Below are positions 1-11,300 of a DNA stretch of 47,257 bases, piece after piece. The DNA is from Lingula anatina (lineage: Eukaryota; Brachiopoda; Lingulata; Lingulida; Lingulidae). The translations under genes were made by a program, and so were the position numbers. The number at the start of each line of letters is the position of its first letter. Positions within the stretch are counted from its first letter, which is position 1. The DNA lies in the NCBI RefSeq assembly GCF_001039355.2, contig NW_019775724.1:25084-72340 (forward strand). Reading direction: 5' to 3'. The notes beneath the pieces were generated by a model that was given only the letters and a program-made list of their open reading frames with translations, was not told the origin of the DNA and searched no databases.

Positions 1-744
1 TGAAATTTTCAGGAACTGTCAGAATTGGGCCAAAGAGGACAATGGTTAGTTTTTAGTGGTGGTCTGGCTCAATAATCAATCAATAATCAATAATAATCAA
101 CAATTGCTGCCTTGGCAGAGGTCTGCACTCTCGGTGGTTTTCTAGTTTTGTTATGTTTTCCTTTACAATTTTTTCTCAAACACTTGCATTTGTGACTTTT
201 AACTCTCATCCGCTCGAGGCTCTGCACATTTTCTGTATTTCCACATAAGCAATTATATTGTTTTTTATGTCTTTAAACATTATATAATATTATTTTATGC
301 ACTGTCATCATTTTTCAAATATTGAGACTTTCATCATGTGACTTTGGTCTCTCATGGTCCTGAAACTGTAATCTTATTGAAGGGGTGGATTGAGACCATC
401 TTCTCGGTCTTCCGGAAGACAGTCAGGTTATTAAGTTTATATGGACTGGTATCTTTTTTTTCTGTTGGAAGACCATCAAAATGGAGGATGGATCAACATA
501 GATACTTTGGAATACTGTCAGAAAATATCTCAGGGTCCGCTCCTGTAATTGACCATGTTACCTGTTGTGCATGATTAAAATTCAATGTTGACTGATAGTG
601 CTATTATAAGCATTATTTATTTTTGCATCAAAATTGACAAAATGACCTTTTTTTGCATCTTTATTTTCTGTTTTTTGTCTGTACATTTGACAGCTTTGCT
701 GCCTTGTTTTATTTACATTAATTTTTCTGTAGGAAATTTATGGC
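1..744. other. no gene recognised; intronic or intergenic
   Basis: AT-rich sequence with short open frames only; none resembles a protein I recognise. The POLG exons expected upstream of 1912, which would carry polymerase motif A, are not visible here. This stretch is therefore probably part of a long POLG intron, with the preceding exon outside the window. Confidence 0.5.
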
Positions 745-1334
745 ACATGACTGTAACTCCAAAATTGTAACATTTAGTCCCTTTTATCTCCAAACTGGCA
801 AAAATACGTCCGTAGTTACTATTGAACTTGAATAGGAAGTCATATGCTGGCAATCTAACTGTGACCTTTAAATTGACCTTTGACCTACTTTTTACCGTGA
901 ACTGATTTTTGCAACGTTTCTGTTCATTGCATCTCCAAAACAGGCAGAGATATGCCCATTGTTACTGTTCAACTTGAATAGGAAGTCATATACTGACAAT
1001 TTAACTGTGGCCTAAAATTGACCTTGGACCTACTATTCACCATTAGCTGAACTTTGTAACTTTTCTATCTGTTATATCTCCAAAACTAGCAGAAATATGC
1101 CCATTGTTACTATTGAACTTGAATAGGAGGTCATATACTGGCAATCTGTGATCTTAAAATTGACTTTTTTTTTTTATTTTCCATAAAAATATTTAAAACT
1201 CTAGACTGCATTTTGTAGATCTTGTCAAGCACAACACTAGAGGTGGTATCCTTTTTTTGCTTTTACATAGGAATGCGCTTACTCCAGCTGGTGGTACAAT
1301 ACCTGGAGGTGGTATTGCCGCTCTGATCCTCTAG
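745..1334 (+). mobile_element. non-autonomous Helitron-like element, copy 1
   Basis: Contains about three diverged tandem units of roughly 145 bp, each with the theme 'ctccaaaactggcagagatatgcccat' in degenerate form (starts near 788, 931 and 1077). A non-tandem 3' domain follows from about 1195. The 3' end is CTAG at 1331-1334 followed by T, preceded by an imperfect GC hairpin. The same 3' domain is found at 2915-3059 and 39210-39351. A repeated core with a hairpin and a CTRR terminus is the hallmark of Helitron derivatives such as the bivalve 'pearl' elements. The 5' end is not resolved. Lies upstream of the first POLG exon in the window. Confidence 0.6.
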
Positions 1335-1911
1335 TTTTCAACTGTCTTACAGTACAGTTATAATACACTGAGATTTTATGATACAGTGTGTGGTTCATTT
1401 GTCGGGATCAACAAAGACCATCTCGTCATCCTATAAGTTAGTGATTTGTGTTTTGTTTGCGCAGATGGCTTGTAAGGCCAATCTGTGAGGACTTGAAGAA
1501 AGTTGATGATGGAATGATTTGACAAAGGATAACTTGTGCGGAGACTTTGTTTAAAGTGAAGAAAAGTAGCACACTGTCAGCCTCACTCTCTTGTCGTAGA
1601 CCATCTGTGTCTAGTGAAATGACAAGGTCAAGAAGACTGGAGATGGAATGCAGATGCAGTGGATGACCTGCAGGATGTGCTCTGTGCCTCATACTGCCGT
1701 CAGCATTCCACAATGCTCAGCTGCAATTGCCTTCCTCTCCGTTGAACCATGCAGGTTTCTTCTGCAGAGTCTGCCGGATCCAGTCTTCTCATGCTTGGGT
1801 AGCCAAACCCTAGGAAAATCATCAATGCTACAGTGTACAGTCTAATGTAATACACGTTGTTTTGAAAGCTACAGAAATGAAATTGTTGCATGTTTATTTA
1901 TCAAATTCCAG

Positions 1912-4900
1912 GCAGCACTGCATTTGGCTGGATGAACCTACAAGGCAAGAAGAGTGAAGGTACTGACTTACACAGCAAGACTGCAGAGACGATAGGGATC
2001 ACCAGAGAACAGGCTAAGGTAGACCAAAATTATGAAAAAGTAATACAATTAAGAATAATAATAAAATGATAAATAATTAGTAATAATAATAATAAAGCAA
2101 ATAATGCTTGATAAATAATATATCTTACTGATGAAAAGGTCAATTTTAAGTCAGTTTGCCAGTATATACTATATATGACATGGTTTTAGTCCCTTCTGGT
2201 CCGTTCCGCCAGCTCCTGAAGGTGTATACTGGCAAACTGTGACCTTAAAATTGACCTTTTGACCTACTTTTCATCATGAACTGAAGTTTGGAACATTTTA
2301 GTCCCTTATATCTCCAAAACTGGCAGAGATAGGCCCATAGTTCTTATTGAAGTTGAATAGGACGTCATATGCTGGCAATCTAACTGTGACCTTCAAATTG
2401 ACCTTTGACTTTCTTTTCACTGTGAACTGAACTTTGCAACTTTTCCGTCCCTTGTATCTCCAAAACTGCCAGGCAAAGATACGCCCATAGTTACTATTGA
2501 ACTTGAATAGGAAGTAATATACTGGCAATCTAACTGTGACCTTAAAGTTGACCTACTTTTGAACTGAACTTTGGAACTTTGTATCTGTTATATCTCCAAA
2601 ACTGACAGAGATATGGCTATTGAAGTTGAATGGGAGGATATATACTGGCATACTGTGGCCTTAAAATTGACCTTTGACCTACTTTTCATCATGAGCTGAA
2701 GTTGGCAACCTTTCTATCTGTTTTATCTCCAAAACTAGCAGAGATATGCCCATAGTTACTATTGAACTAGAATAAGAAGTCATTTACTGTCAATCTGTGA
2801 TCTTTAAATTGACATTGACCTTCTTTTTGACATGAATCGCACTTCACAAATTTGGATTTAAACTTTTCCTCTTCCCCATGATTTTGTTTTAAATTGTAAT
2901 TTTCAATAAAAATGTTTAGAACTCTAGACTGCATTTTGTAGATCTTGTCAAGCACAACACTGGAGGTGATGTCCTTTTTTTTTGCTTTTACATACGAATC
3001 CGCTTACTGCAGCTGGTGGTACAATATCCTGAGGCGGAATCGCCTCTCTGATCCCTTAGTTTCAAGTGTTTTACTATTGACTTGCTAGTCCATGGTACAA
3101 CTCTTTGTAAATTGCAGCCATGTTTCTTTGATGTATTAAAGGTACATGTGAACCGAGCTTTGGTGGAGTGTGGATTACCAGATATACCATGACTACTAGT
3201 TTCTTATACAACTCAATATTGCAGTTGACATGCAGAATAAACTGAATAAATCACTCAATCAGCCATAAAAGAGCTTTTAATGTCTCCTTGCTTAAAATAT
3301 TTGGTCATAAATTTGACATTACCTGTCTTATTTATCTGCCCTGTTTTTATACAGCATAGAAAGCTAGCAGAAAAACCTGTTTAAATTTTTTTTTTTTTTT
3401 TTTTTTTTTTGTAATATTAAACAATATCTTTTGGTATTTTTCTTAGCTTTACTATTTGAAACTATATGCTGGCATTTGGATAGCTTTTGTGGACAGAAAT
3501 TGACATCATATGCATCCTAAATGCATAACTATGCATTACAGAACAGTTTTACCTCAAATTATTTTGCAGGTGTTCAATTATGGGCGCATTTATGGTGCTG
3601 GCTACAAATATGCTGTTGAACTCCTCTGTGAATTTAATCCGAAGCTCACTAAAGAGGAAGCATTAAAAAAGGCGTGTGTTATGTACAACGCAACAAAAGG
3701 GAAAAAGACAACCAAAAATTTTATTGATGAAAAAGGAAAGCAGTAAGTTAGTTTTATGCTACAGTTGACAATAATCAAATGTACTTTAATAAAATGGTGT
3801 TCTATATGGAAATGAAATCCACAGTAATTATCACATCGTTAATAAGATGAGTATGGGTTGTTTTGAAATTTTTATCTCTTCTTGTGATGCGGCTTTTAGC
3901 AAGTCTTTGGACATCAGAACTTTCTCTTTAAAAGCATTTGATCTGTTGTAAATTGTATTATTTTATGCACAGTACTTGTCACCCAAACCCAATATGGAGG
4001 TGCATTTCATGAGCTTAATTCTCAAAAAATAAAAATGAATTAATTCAAAGAAGTGTTCAGTTTTTAAAACATGTATAGAACAAAAATCCGTCTGTCTCAA
4101 TTTTAAATGTACATGTAATTTCCATAATGACCTCTCATTACAAGAATCCTAATCGCGAACTTACATTATCAAATGTTACACATAATGTTCCACCATGTCT
4201 GGTAACAATGCACCCCCCCCCCCCCCCCAATAGTCTTGTTTGACAATTACTTTTGAAAACATCATTAGGACACAATTTGCTTCACCTATACTGACACTGA
4301 ATTTTTTGTTTTAGTAAAATGTTTCTGCAGCTGAAAGTTTTGCATTTGTCACAGTAATCTGTTCCATTTGGGGGTTGGACAATGAATTATTTTTTAAACT
4401 CCATGGTTCCAGGCAATTGAAATTTTGAAACTAACTTCATGTGGGACCATGAAATTATTAAACATGGCTTTAATCAGTGCACTAAATACTTTTAAGAGTG
4501 TGCATGTGATATTATTTGCACCACTGTATTGGGTTTAGATGTTGCATGTATTGGATTATTTGATCATTTTGAAAATGTAAAGTTGCCTCTGTCATTTTAG
4601 AGTGAAAAAAACGAAATGGGTTGGTGGCAGGTATGTACTTTTATTTCTAAATGAAATAGCTTATGAAAATAGATGATCCATGTTTTAGGTAACTTAATGC
4701 ACACTTCACCATTGTGAATTATTTCTGCCCATGTTTGCTACCCTTCTCCAAAACATGGGCAGATTGAGATGTTTCATGTAATGCCTTATCATCCTTAAAA
4801 ACGATTTCAGAGATTGATTTGATTCTTTGCAGTGAATCTGAAATGTTTAACAGCCTGGAGAGCATCATTTCAGTCCCAGAGCCAAAAACCCCAGCCCTAG

Positions 4901-4992
4901 GATGCAAGATCAGCAGGGCCCTGGAGCCAGACAAAGTCAGCGATCATGTATGTGTTCATCAATATTTCTAATTAACTACATTCTATTCTTTT

Positions 4993-5026
<34 letters not shown>

Positions 5027-6253
5027 CTGAGACTTAAATTTAAAAACATTTCTGTGCTCAATAAAATTATTATTAAGAAAAGTTCAGGAAAGGTCTGTCT
5101 ACAGCTTAGATTCATCTGTAAACATTACTTTTGATTTGGTATCTTGAGTATTTTGTACTCAAGTGATTCTAAAACATTCATATTATTAACCTGGCAGATT
5201 TAGGTCCCAGTAACTGTTTAGACATTATCATGATAATGCTAAAGTTGTCTTAATTGATGAGTTGTTATTTGTATTGATGGATATTTCCAGTTCATGACAA
5301 GCAGGCTAAATTGGGTAGTTCAGAGTTCTGGGGTGGACTACCTCCATCTGTTATTAGTGTGTAACCAGTGGCTTTTTGATAAGTATGGCATAGATGGGAG
5401 GTTCTCCATTAGTATTCATGATGAAGTCAGATACTTGGTGAAAAGTGAGGACAAATACAGGGCAGCACTTGCTCTCCAGATATCCAATCTCCTAACCAGG
5501 TGTATGTTTGCTTACAAACTTGGAATGAATGATTTACCTCAGGTTTGTCACAAGCACTGTTACTATTAGTTTCATATTAACACTTGATGCTTCTGTACTG
5601 TTCAATTGTAAAATGTTTGAGAAATATAGTAGTTATTTATATTAGGTATTAAATCAAACAGTACTGTAACTTGATACTAAGAATTGGTGGTTGTTATGAA
5701 ATTGGTATTAGCAGTGATGTTGCTATTTCAAAAATCTTGGATCCTTTCAGTCTGTCGCCTTCTTCAGTGCAGTGGACTTTGATGTGTGCTTGAGGAAAGA
5801 GGTGGACATGGACTGTAAGACACCATCTAATCCAAGAGGCCTGAAGAAAGGATATGACATGCCTGAAGGTACACTAAGTGCTTCAGAAAGCTTAGCTCGA
5901 GTATTTTGCCATTAAGTAGTATTACACCCATATAAAGTAATTTACATTACAGCCATATAATGTTTTTTGTAATATAGAAATTATGTAATGTAGATTGAGT
6001 ATCTGGTGAAGAAAAAGACTACTGACAACATGTTACTGTAATTACAAGAGGTGCAGATCAAAACTCGTGTGATCCTATGAGAAGCAAGTCTTGATTGAAA
6101 TACAAAGTTCTCGGCATTTCATATTGTTACATTATTCCATTTTCAGGTGAATCTTTGGATATCTATCAGATCTTGGATATCACAAAGGGTTCTTTATCTC
6201 CAGTTTCCGAAGAAAAATCTGAACAGCACTCCAAGATAGAGTTAAAAGTTTAA
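1912..6253 (+). CDS. POLG: DNA polymerase gamma catalytic subunit, C-terminal part (spliced, 5' incomplete)
   Basis: Family A DNA polymerase that replicates and repairs mitochondrial DNA. Exons: 1912-2018, 3570-3742, 4601-4630, 4833-4947, 5291-5542, 5751-5868, 6147-6253 (stop TAA 6251-6253); all introns are GT-AG and the reading frame is continuous. Exon 1 encodes [20 protein letters not shown]. Motif B reads [16 protein letters not shown], keeping the Arg, Lys and two Tyr of the fingers helix. Motif C is IHDEVRYLV, with the His-Asp-Glu of the palm. The C-terminus ([39 protein letters not shown]) matches POLG closely. Motif A and the exonuclease and spacer domains lie upstream of the window. 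The stretch between the ATKG and W-GG motifs is about 40 residues shorter than in human POLG. That could be real, or an exon in intron 3743-4600 could have been missed. Convergent with GLMP. Confidence 0.95.
2178..3059 (+). mobile_element. non-autonomous Helitron-like element, copy 2
   Basis: Lies in the POLG intron 2019-3569. Carries about four units of the same ~135-147-bp core (unit starts near 2310, 2457, 2591, 2727) and the same 3' domain as the copies at 745 and 37950. Near its 3' end is a perfect hairpin, GAGGCG (3031-3036) with CGCCTC (3041-3046), lying 9 bases before the terminal TTAG, which is CTAG in the other copies; a T follows. The head near 2178-2215 resembles the head of copy 3. 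No transposase. Confidence 0.65.
3138..3516 (+). repeat. dispersed ~380-bp repeat, copy A
   Basis: Aligns along its whole length, in the same orientation, with 19219-19597 in an HMGCR intron. Both begin near ATTAAAGGTACAT and end near ATATGCATC, sharing blocks such as CAGCCATAAAAG and ACTATATGCTGGCATTTGG. Copy A has a poly-T run of about 20 absent from copy B. No coding capacity, terminal inverted repeats or tRNA-like boxes seen, so the class is unknown. It abuts the 3' end of the Helitron-like copy. Confidence 0.75.
4994..5026. repeat. (TA)n(GA)n compound microsatellite
   Basis: Simple alternating TA followed by alternating GA, within POLG intron 4948-5290. Confidence 0.9.
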
Positions 6254-6534
6254 GCAAGATTTTAAAGAACTACAAGTTGTAACCAAATAGTCATTGCTAG
6301 AAGACTGTTATATCTCTACAAAGCAGGATAAGGACTGCTGCACTCATTAGCCGTTCCTGATTCTTTAGAGAAGTTTTTGATTTAGAGCTTTTGACAAACT
6401 ACCTTTTTTTACATTTGATTTTGTTAATTTTCATTTTCCACTGGTTATTTTACTTTGGGGTGAGGGGAAGTGGCACTTGAAGCCAAGAAAAGGGGTAGAT
6501 GGATGTACATTGTTGTAATATTACAGTGTATGCC

Positions 6535-6540
6535 AATAAA
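6535..6540 (+). terminator. poly(A) signal of POLG
   Basis: AATAAA 282 bases after the POLG stop codon; the only canonical hexamer close downstream on this strand. Implies a 3' UTR of about 300 bases. Confidence 0.7.
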
Positions 6541-8311
6541 ACCTATATCTAGATTAGATATACTTGCAAAGAGTTTTACTTTTTCCATTGCAAATACAGT
6601 TTTGTACCACTGGCAAGGGCTGGGCACATGTAAAGGATAATAACATACACACACACACAAGGTGAAACAAAAATCGAAATTGCTACAGTTTTCAGTTTTG
6701 ACAATGACAAACAGTGGTAAATGGGGTCAAGAGAGACTTTCTGCAGACTCTGCTGTTGAAAAACTCCGATTGTGCAATGTTTGGGGGAGCAAGGGTGCTT
6801 TCTTTTACATATGTGAATGCAAACAAAAATAATTACTCATGTGCAAAGATGACTGTCATTTTGTCAGAGCTAGCTTCGGGGACAACTGGATAATTGGACT
6901 GCCCACCTGACTGCACTTGGGCTTTACAAGGAAAAAACCATGTAAAAATCAAAATAAAATTGATGTATGACCTCATAACTTAAAGATTTAAGTTGCACAG
7001 ATAAGAGAAGTTGTACAAAGCATAACTAAAATATTTTTGCATTGTATTACTAATTTATTTAACCATCATAAATGTTTGTCCAAAATCATAAATTTATAAA
7101 AAAAAAAAATAAATAAATAATAATAATAATAATACCATAAAATTGAAGCATAAGTTATTTGGTTATAGAAATATGCTCACTTGATCTCTGTAAATCTCAA
7201 TTCCAAAAGGAGGCTCATGCCAATTACATACTGAATCAAGGCAAAATTAAGTGAGGTGTATGCAAACTGGAGAAAATTGTGACAATTTTTGTGCAGATGA
7301 AGTAAGTTGAGTGAACACTTAAAAATGAATAACAAATAAGTGGGATATATGACATAACGACTTCTGAAAAAGTGAATGATTTTTTTATGGAGGATGTGAT
7401 ATACTTTATAGAAAAAGTCATGCAATTTTTTCTGATTGGATCTGCAGGTAGGAGACTTTACATTCTACTATATAAATTGCAGAATATAGTTTCACACACC
7501 CCTCATGATTTGGCCTTTCTATAGGTTCAAACTACATAACTTGATGTGTCAGTAAAGACCATTCCTACCAGCTGCCAGTTTTAATAAGCTGGGTTTGATA
7601 ACAGGAAGGTCTAATAATCAATTTCCACAACCCAACAAGCACACACTGATTGATGTGGCTTTCCATCCCAAAAATTGAATTGGGTTAGAATAATTTAAGC
7701 ATGGACTGTAAATTAGGGAATTATCATCTAGACATACACAGAATTTGGGGAGGAATGCAGTATCATGCAAGTGGATCTTCATAATTGACAATGAGCATGT
7801 AAACTTCTTACAAGTCTCTGTGGTTCTCAGTCACCATCTAAACAAATAGAAATGCAGCATTTTAAATAATGACATTCAGGTCCTTGATATTTAGTTTGTA
7901 ATGCACATAAAATATTTTCAGCAATACACAACTGAACCTTAACTTTGGTACATTCACATTCACAACAATATCATCTTCTAAACTTTAACATGCTTCAGCT
8001 ACAATATCATATGGAATGTCAGATCAAGGTATCTAAATACATTTTCGTTGGCACATTCATTGAAAATGAAGGGTTAATGAGAAGGATATCATATTCCCAG
8101 CATGACATACACTTCCAAGTAGGAATATCATAACTTGGATTCATTATTTTTGTGTGGTAATTTCTTCCTTTCTTTTTTTTTTTTTTTTTTAGCCTGCATT
8201 AAATTTGAGCACAATTTAAAGAGTTGCAAGCTCTGCTTTTGTCAAGAACCAAATGAAAGGATTTCATCAATATATTGCACAGCTGCATTAATTTGTGATC
8301 TCCACAGGGGC
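6541..8311. other. convergent intergenic region between POLG and GLMP
   Basis: No coding sequence supported. Contains a short CA run near 6650, A-rich (AAT)n sequence at 7097-7133 and a poly-T run near 8169-8190. The GLMP 3' UTR must lie in the right-hand part. I see no canonical minus-strand AATAAA until TTTATT at 7054-7059, so its end is not placed. Confidence 0.6.
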
Positions 8312-11300
8312 TCAATTTATAGCATCATAACGTGTACCTGCAACGTTAACTAGAATATTTTCACCCTTTCCGCTTCTTCTACGTTTTATACAGACAATCA
8401 AGCCACCGAAAATGATGAGTACAACGGGGATTCCTAAGCCAACAGCAATAACTATGATAACCAATATTGAAATTTCATCCTGAGGAGGGGTGCCGTATCC
8501 TATACTTCCACTCCTGCAATAAATAATATTTTTGCAATTAAGGGCATCTGAAACTACCTCAATTAACTCAGACTTGTGTATATTTTTCAATATGCTTATT
8601 ATGGAAAGTTTCCTTAACATATTTAATAGTATTTAATAGAAAGTACATATATCATCTTTTACTAGCCAAACTCATGACAGACTTTAAAATTTGAAAGTTG
8701 ACCAGTAAACACTTACCAAACTGTGTAATTTGATTTTGCATAGAACCCATCTTCTGGAAGGCCAAAAGATATATTTGTAGCATTGAGTGTCATTGTGTTA
8801 AGCTGGTCCCCAAAGAAGGCCATGGCCAAAGACCTCATGGGTACCATACTTTTGATAACTGAATGATCTGCTTTCATTGTGTCATAATGCTTGGCTTGTG
8901 TCTGCTTCTGACTGCTGCGTTCTTCAGTCAAATACACGACAGGTTTCCACTGGAGATATCCTCCCAGCTGCTTTGATTCATCTGTATCACTGGCTAGTAC
9001 TTTACTCTGTGTGGACCAATCAATCATCTGCAACATACGTAGTTGATTTCAAAATGAATTTCTGAAACTAAGATATTCAATACCACACTTTATTATTCTG
9101 TATCCAAATTCTGAAACATTTATTTTGTTAAATTTAATTAATATGGCAATTAAAATCATCTGTCATAAGAATGCTACATAAGTACATTAAAATATCATTG
9201 TTTACAGAATCACATCAGTTGCAAATTTTGGTGACTTTTTAGAACTACATAATGTGAAGGCATTATACATTAACTCGTTGGTTCTATCCTGTGTTCATGC
9301 ATGTAGTTTTTTCATCAAACCTTAAATTAACAAAGAATTGGAGAAACTTACAAATCCTACCCACTTGCAGATTGTTTACTTTTAAAACTCCATTAGGAAA
9401 AAATTGCCTTGCCCAAACCATTCAAAAATGAAACCACTGATCAATTTTTAAAAGATAAACCTGCAATTCTAAAAAATTCCAAGCTAGATGAAATTTTGCT
9501 CAGAAGCAATGCATTTTTTAAAAATGCTACCTATTATGGTGGCCTAATGCACTCACTGTGAACACTCCTGGTGTGTACTCATCATCCAGTGATTTTGACT
9601 CCTCAATGTTTGTCATATGTTTCACTCCGTCTGTTCCCATCATAACAAGTTCTAAACCAAAGCGGGATTTTTCACAGAAAGTTGGCCAGTTGTTTATTAA
9701 GAAATTGAATTGAGTATCATTGATGGTGTGCTCCAGATGAGGTACCTCTGTGTTCCTGTCATGATTGCCAAAAAGTTTCCACTAAAATGGAAATACATGA
9801 ACATATATTCTGTTCATCCACCACAAATTGGACTTTAACAGTGCTTATTATTGATTATGCTTTTCCAAACCAGATGATAATCAAAATTCAAATATATCTG
9901 AATATCCCAAAGGGTGTATAATTTTAAAAATCTAATACTAGTAGCTCACTTTAACACGTATCTAAATCACAATTTGAATTATAATTATTTGCTTTTTTTA
10001 ATTAAATGACAAACAACAATAATATCACATTCTTCAAACTCCATTTTTCTATTATTTCTTATTCTACTTACATCAAAAGATATGTATGATTCATCAATAT
10101 TTGTCATTGATAAGTTAGTCCTCACAGTCACAGGATTGTTTAACTCAGTGGTGTTAAGACCTTTCCATACAAACTGTTTGGCAAAATCTCGTATATTCCA
10201 GTTCCACTCATCATTTGGTATTGAAGTAAAATCTGCATGATCATTTGTATCATTATACTCATAAAGCTGGGGAAAAAACATGGTACAAATCAGTTTTATT
10301 TTTTCAAAGATGAATAGAGTAAAATCCAGTCATGCTGGAACATCATAGCAAAATAATTCTCATACTAATGCTTATGTAAATAATAGTAGACTTTACAATA
10401 AATAAATTGCCACTTACATAATTTATACACTCTAATGTTCTAATACTATTTGAAATAAACAATCTTAAAAAAATGATACAGCTCCACTAGTCTACATACC
10501 ATTCATACAAAGAAAATATAAATTACTGTAACTAATATATCTTTACCTTTGTAAAAACAACAGCAAATGCATAGTTGACATTTGGAAGCTTTACTGAATT
10601 CTTCACGTTTGTGTCATTAACCGACAGGAAATCAGTCCAGCTTACATTCAGTGACTCTTGTTTTTTACCAGGAGTCTTTGCAACTAGAAATGTTGGTGCA
10701 CCAACTGTACTGAAGAAATAGTGCAAGGTGTCATTTCCAACTGAATAAGCATACAGCAAGTTTGGGGCACTGCCACTGTCACTAACTCTTTTACAAATGG
10801 GATCATTCTCACAGCCTGGATTGTACTGTATTGATGAAAGCTGAAACATAAAAATACCAAAATTAAAGCAAACATTAGAGCATTACACAACTGCTTATCT
10901 ATGTGCTAAAAATGTTAATGAAAATTATTTGCACAAAACTGTTTCCATCTTACACTTGTACTATGTAGAAGTTTACGCGCTGGGGATTATGATATTTAAG
11001 CTAAAACTTGATATAAACAGGCCAAAAGTGTCCACATCAGGGAAGATACTCACCTGCCATTTCGATGGGTTAATGAATAAAAAAAAAAAAAAAAAGAGTC
11101 ACTTGCAAACATGGATTGGCTGCCGCGTTTGCAAGTGGCTCTTCTTGGCCAGTAATATTTCCAATAAGGGCCACTCGCCAATATGGCTGCCGTCCTGACA
11201 ATATAAAAGTCTCGCTGATTTGTTAAGTTATATCAACAATACATTCTTGTAACATTGTTTGCTTTTATATCACCTTACTTTGTTGGGAAAGACTGTTTCT

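Noticed and set aside
338-770. Plus-strand open frames of 60-80 codons
   Set aside because: Low-complexity, AT-driven composition; no known motif; lie in what is probably intron sequence.
2298-2528. Minus-strand 76-codon frame
   Set aside because: Falls entirely in the Helitron-like core repeat; it reads the repeat unit twice and is not a gene.
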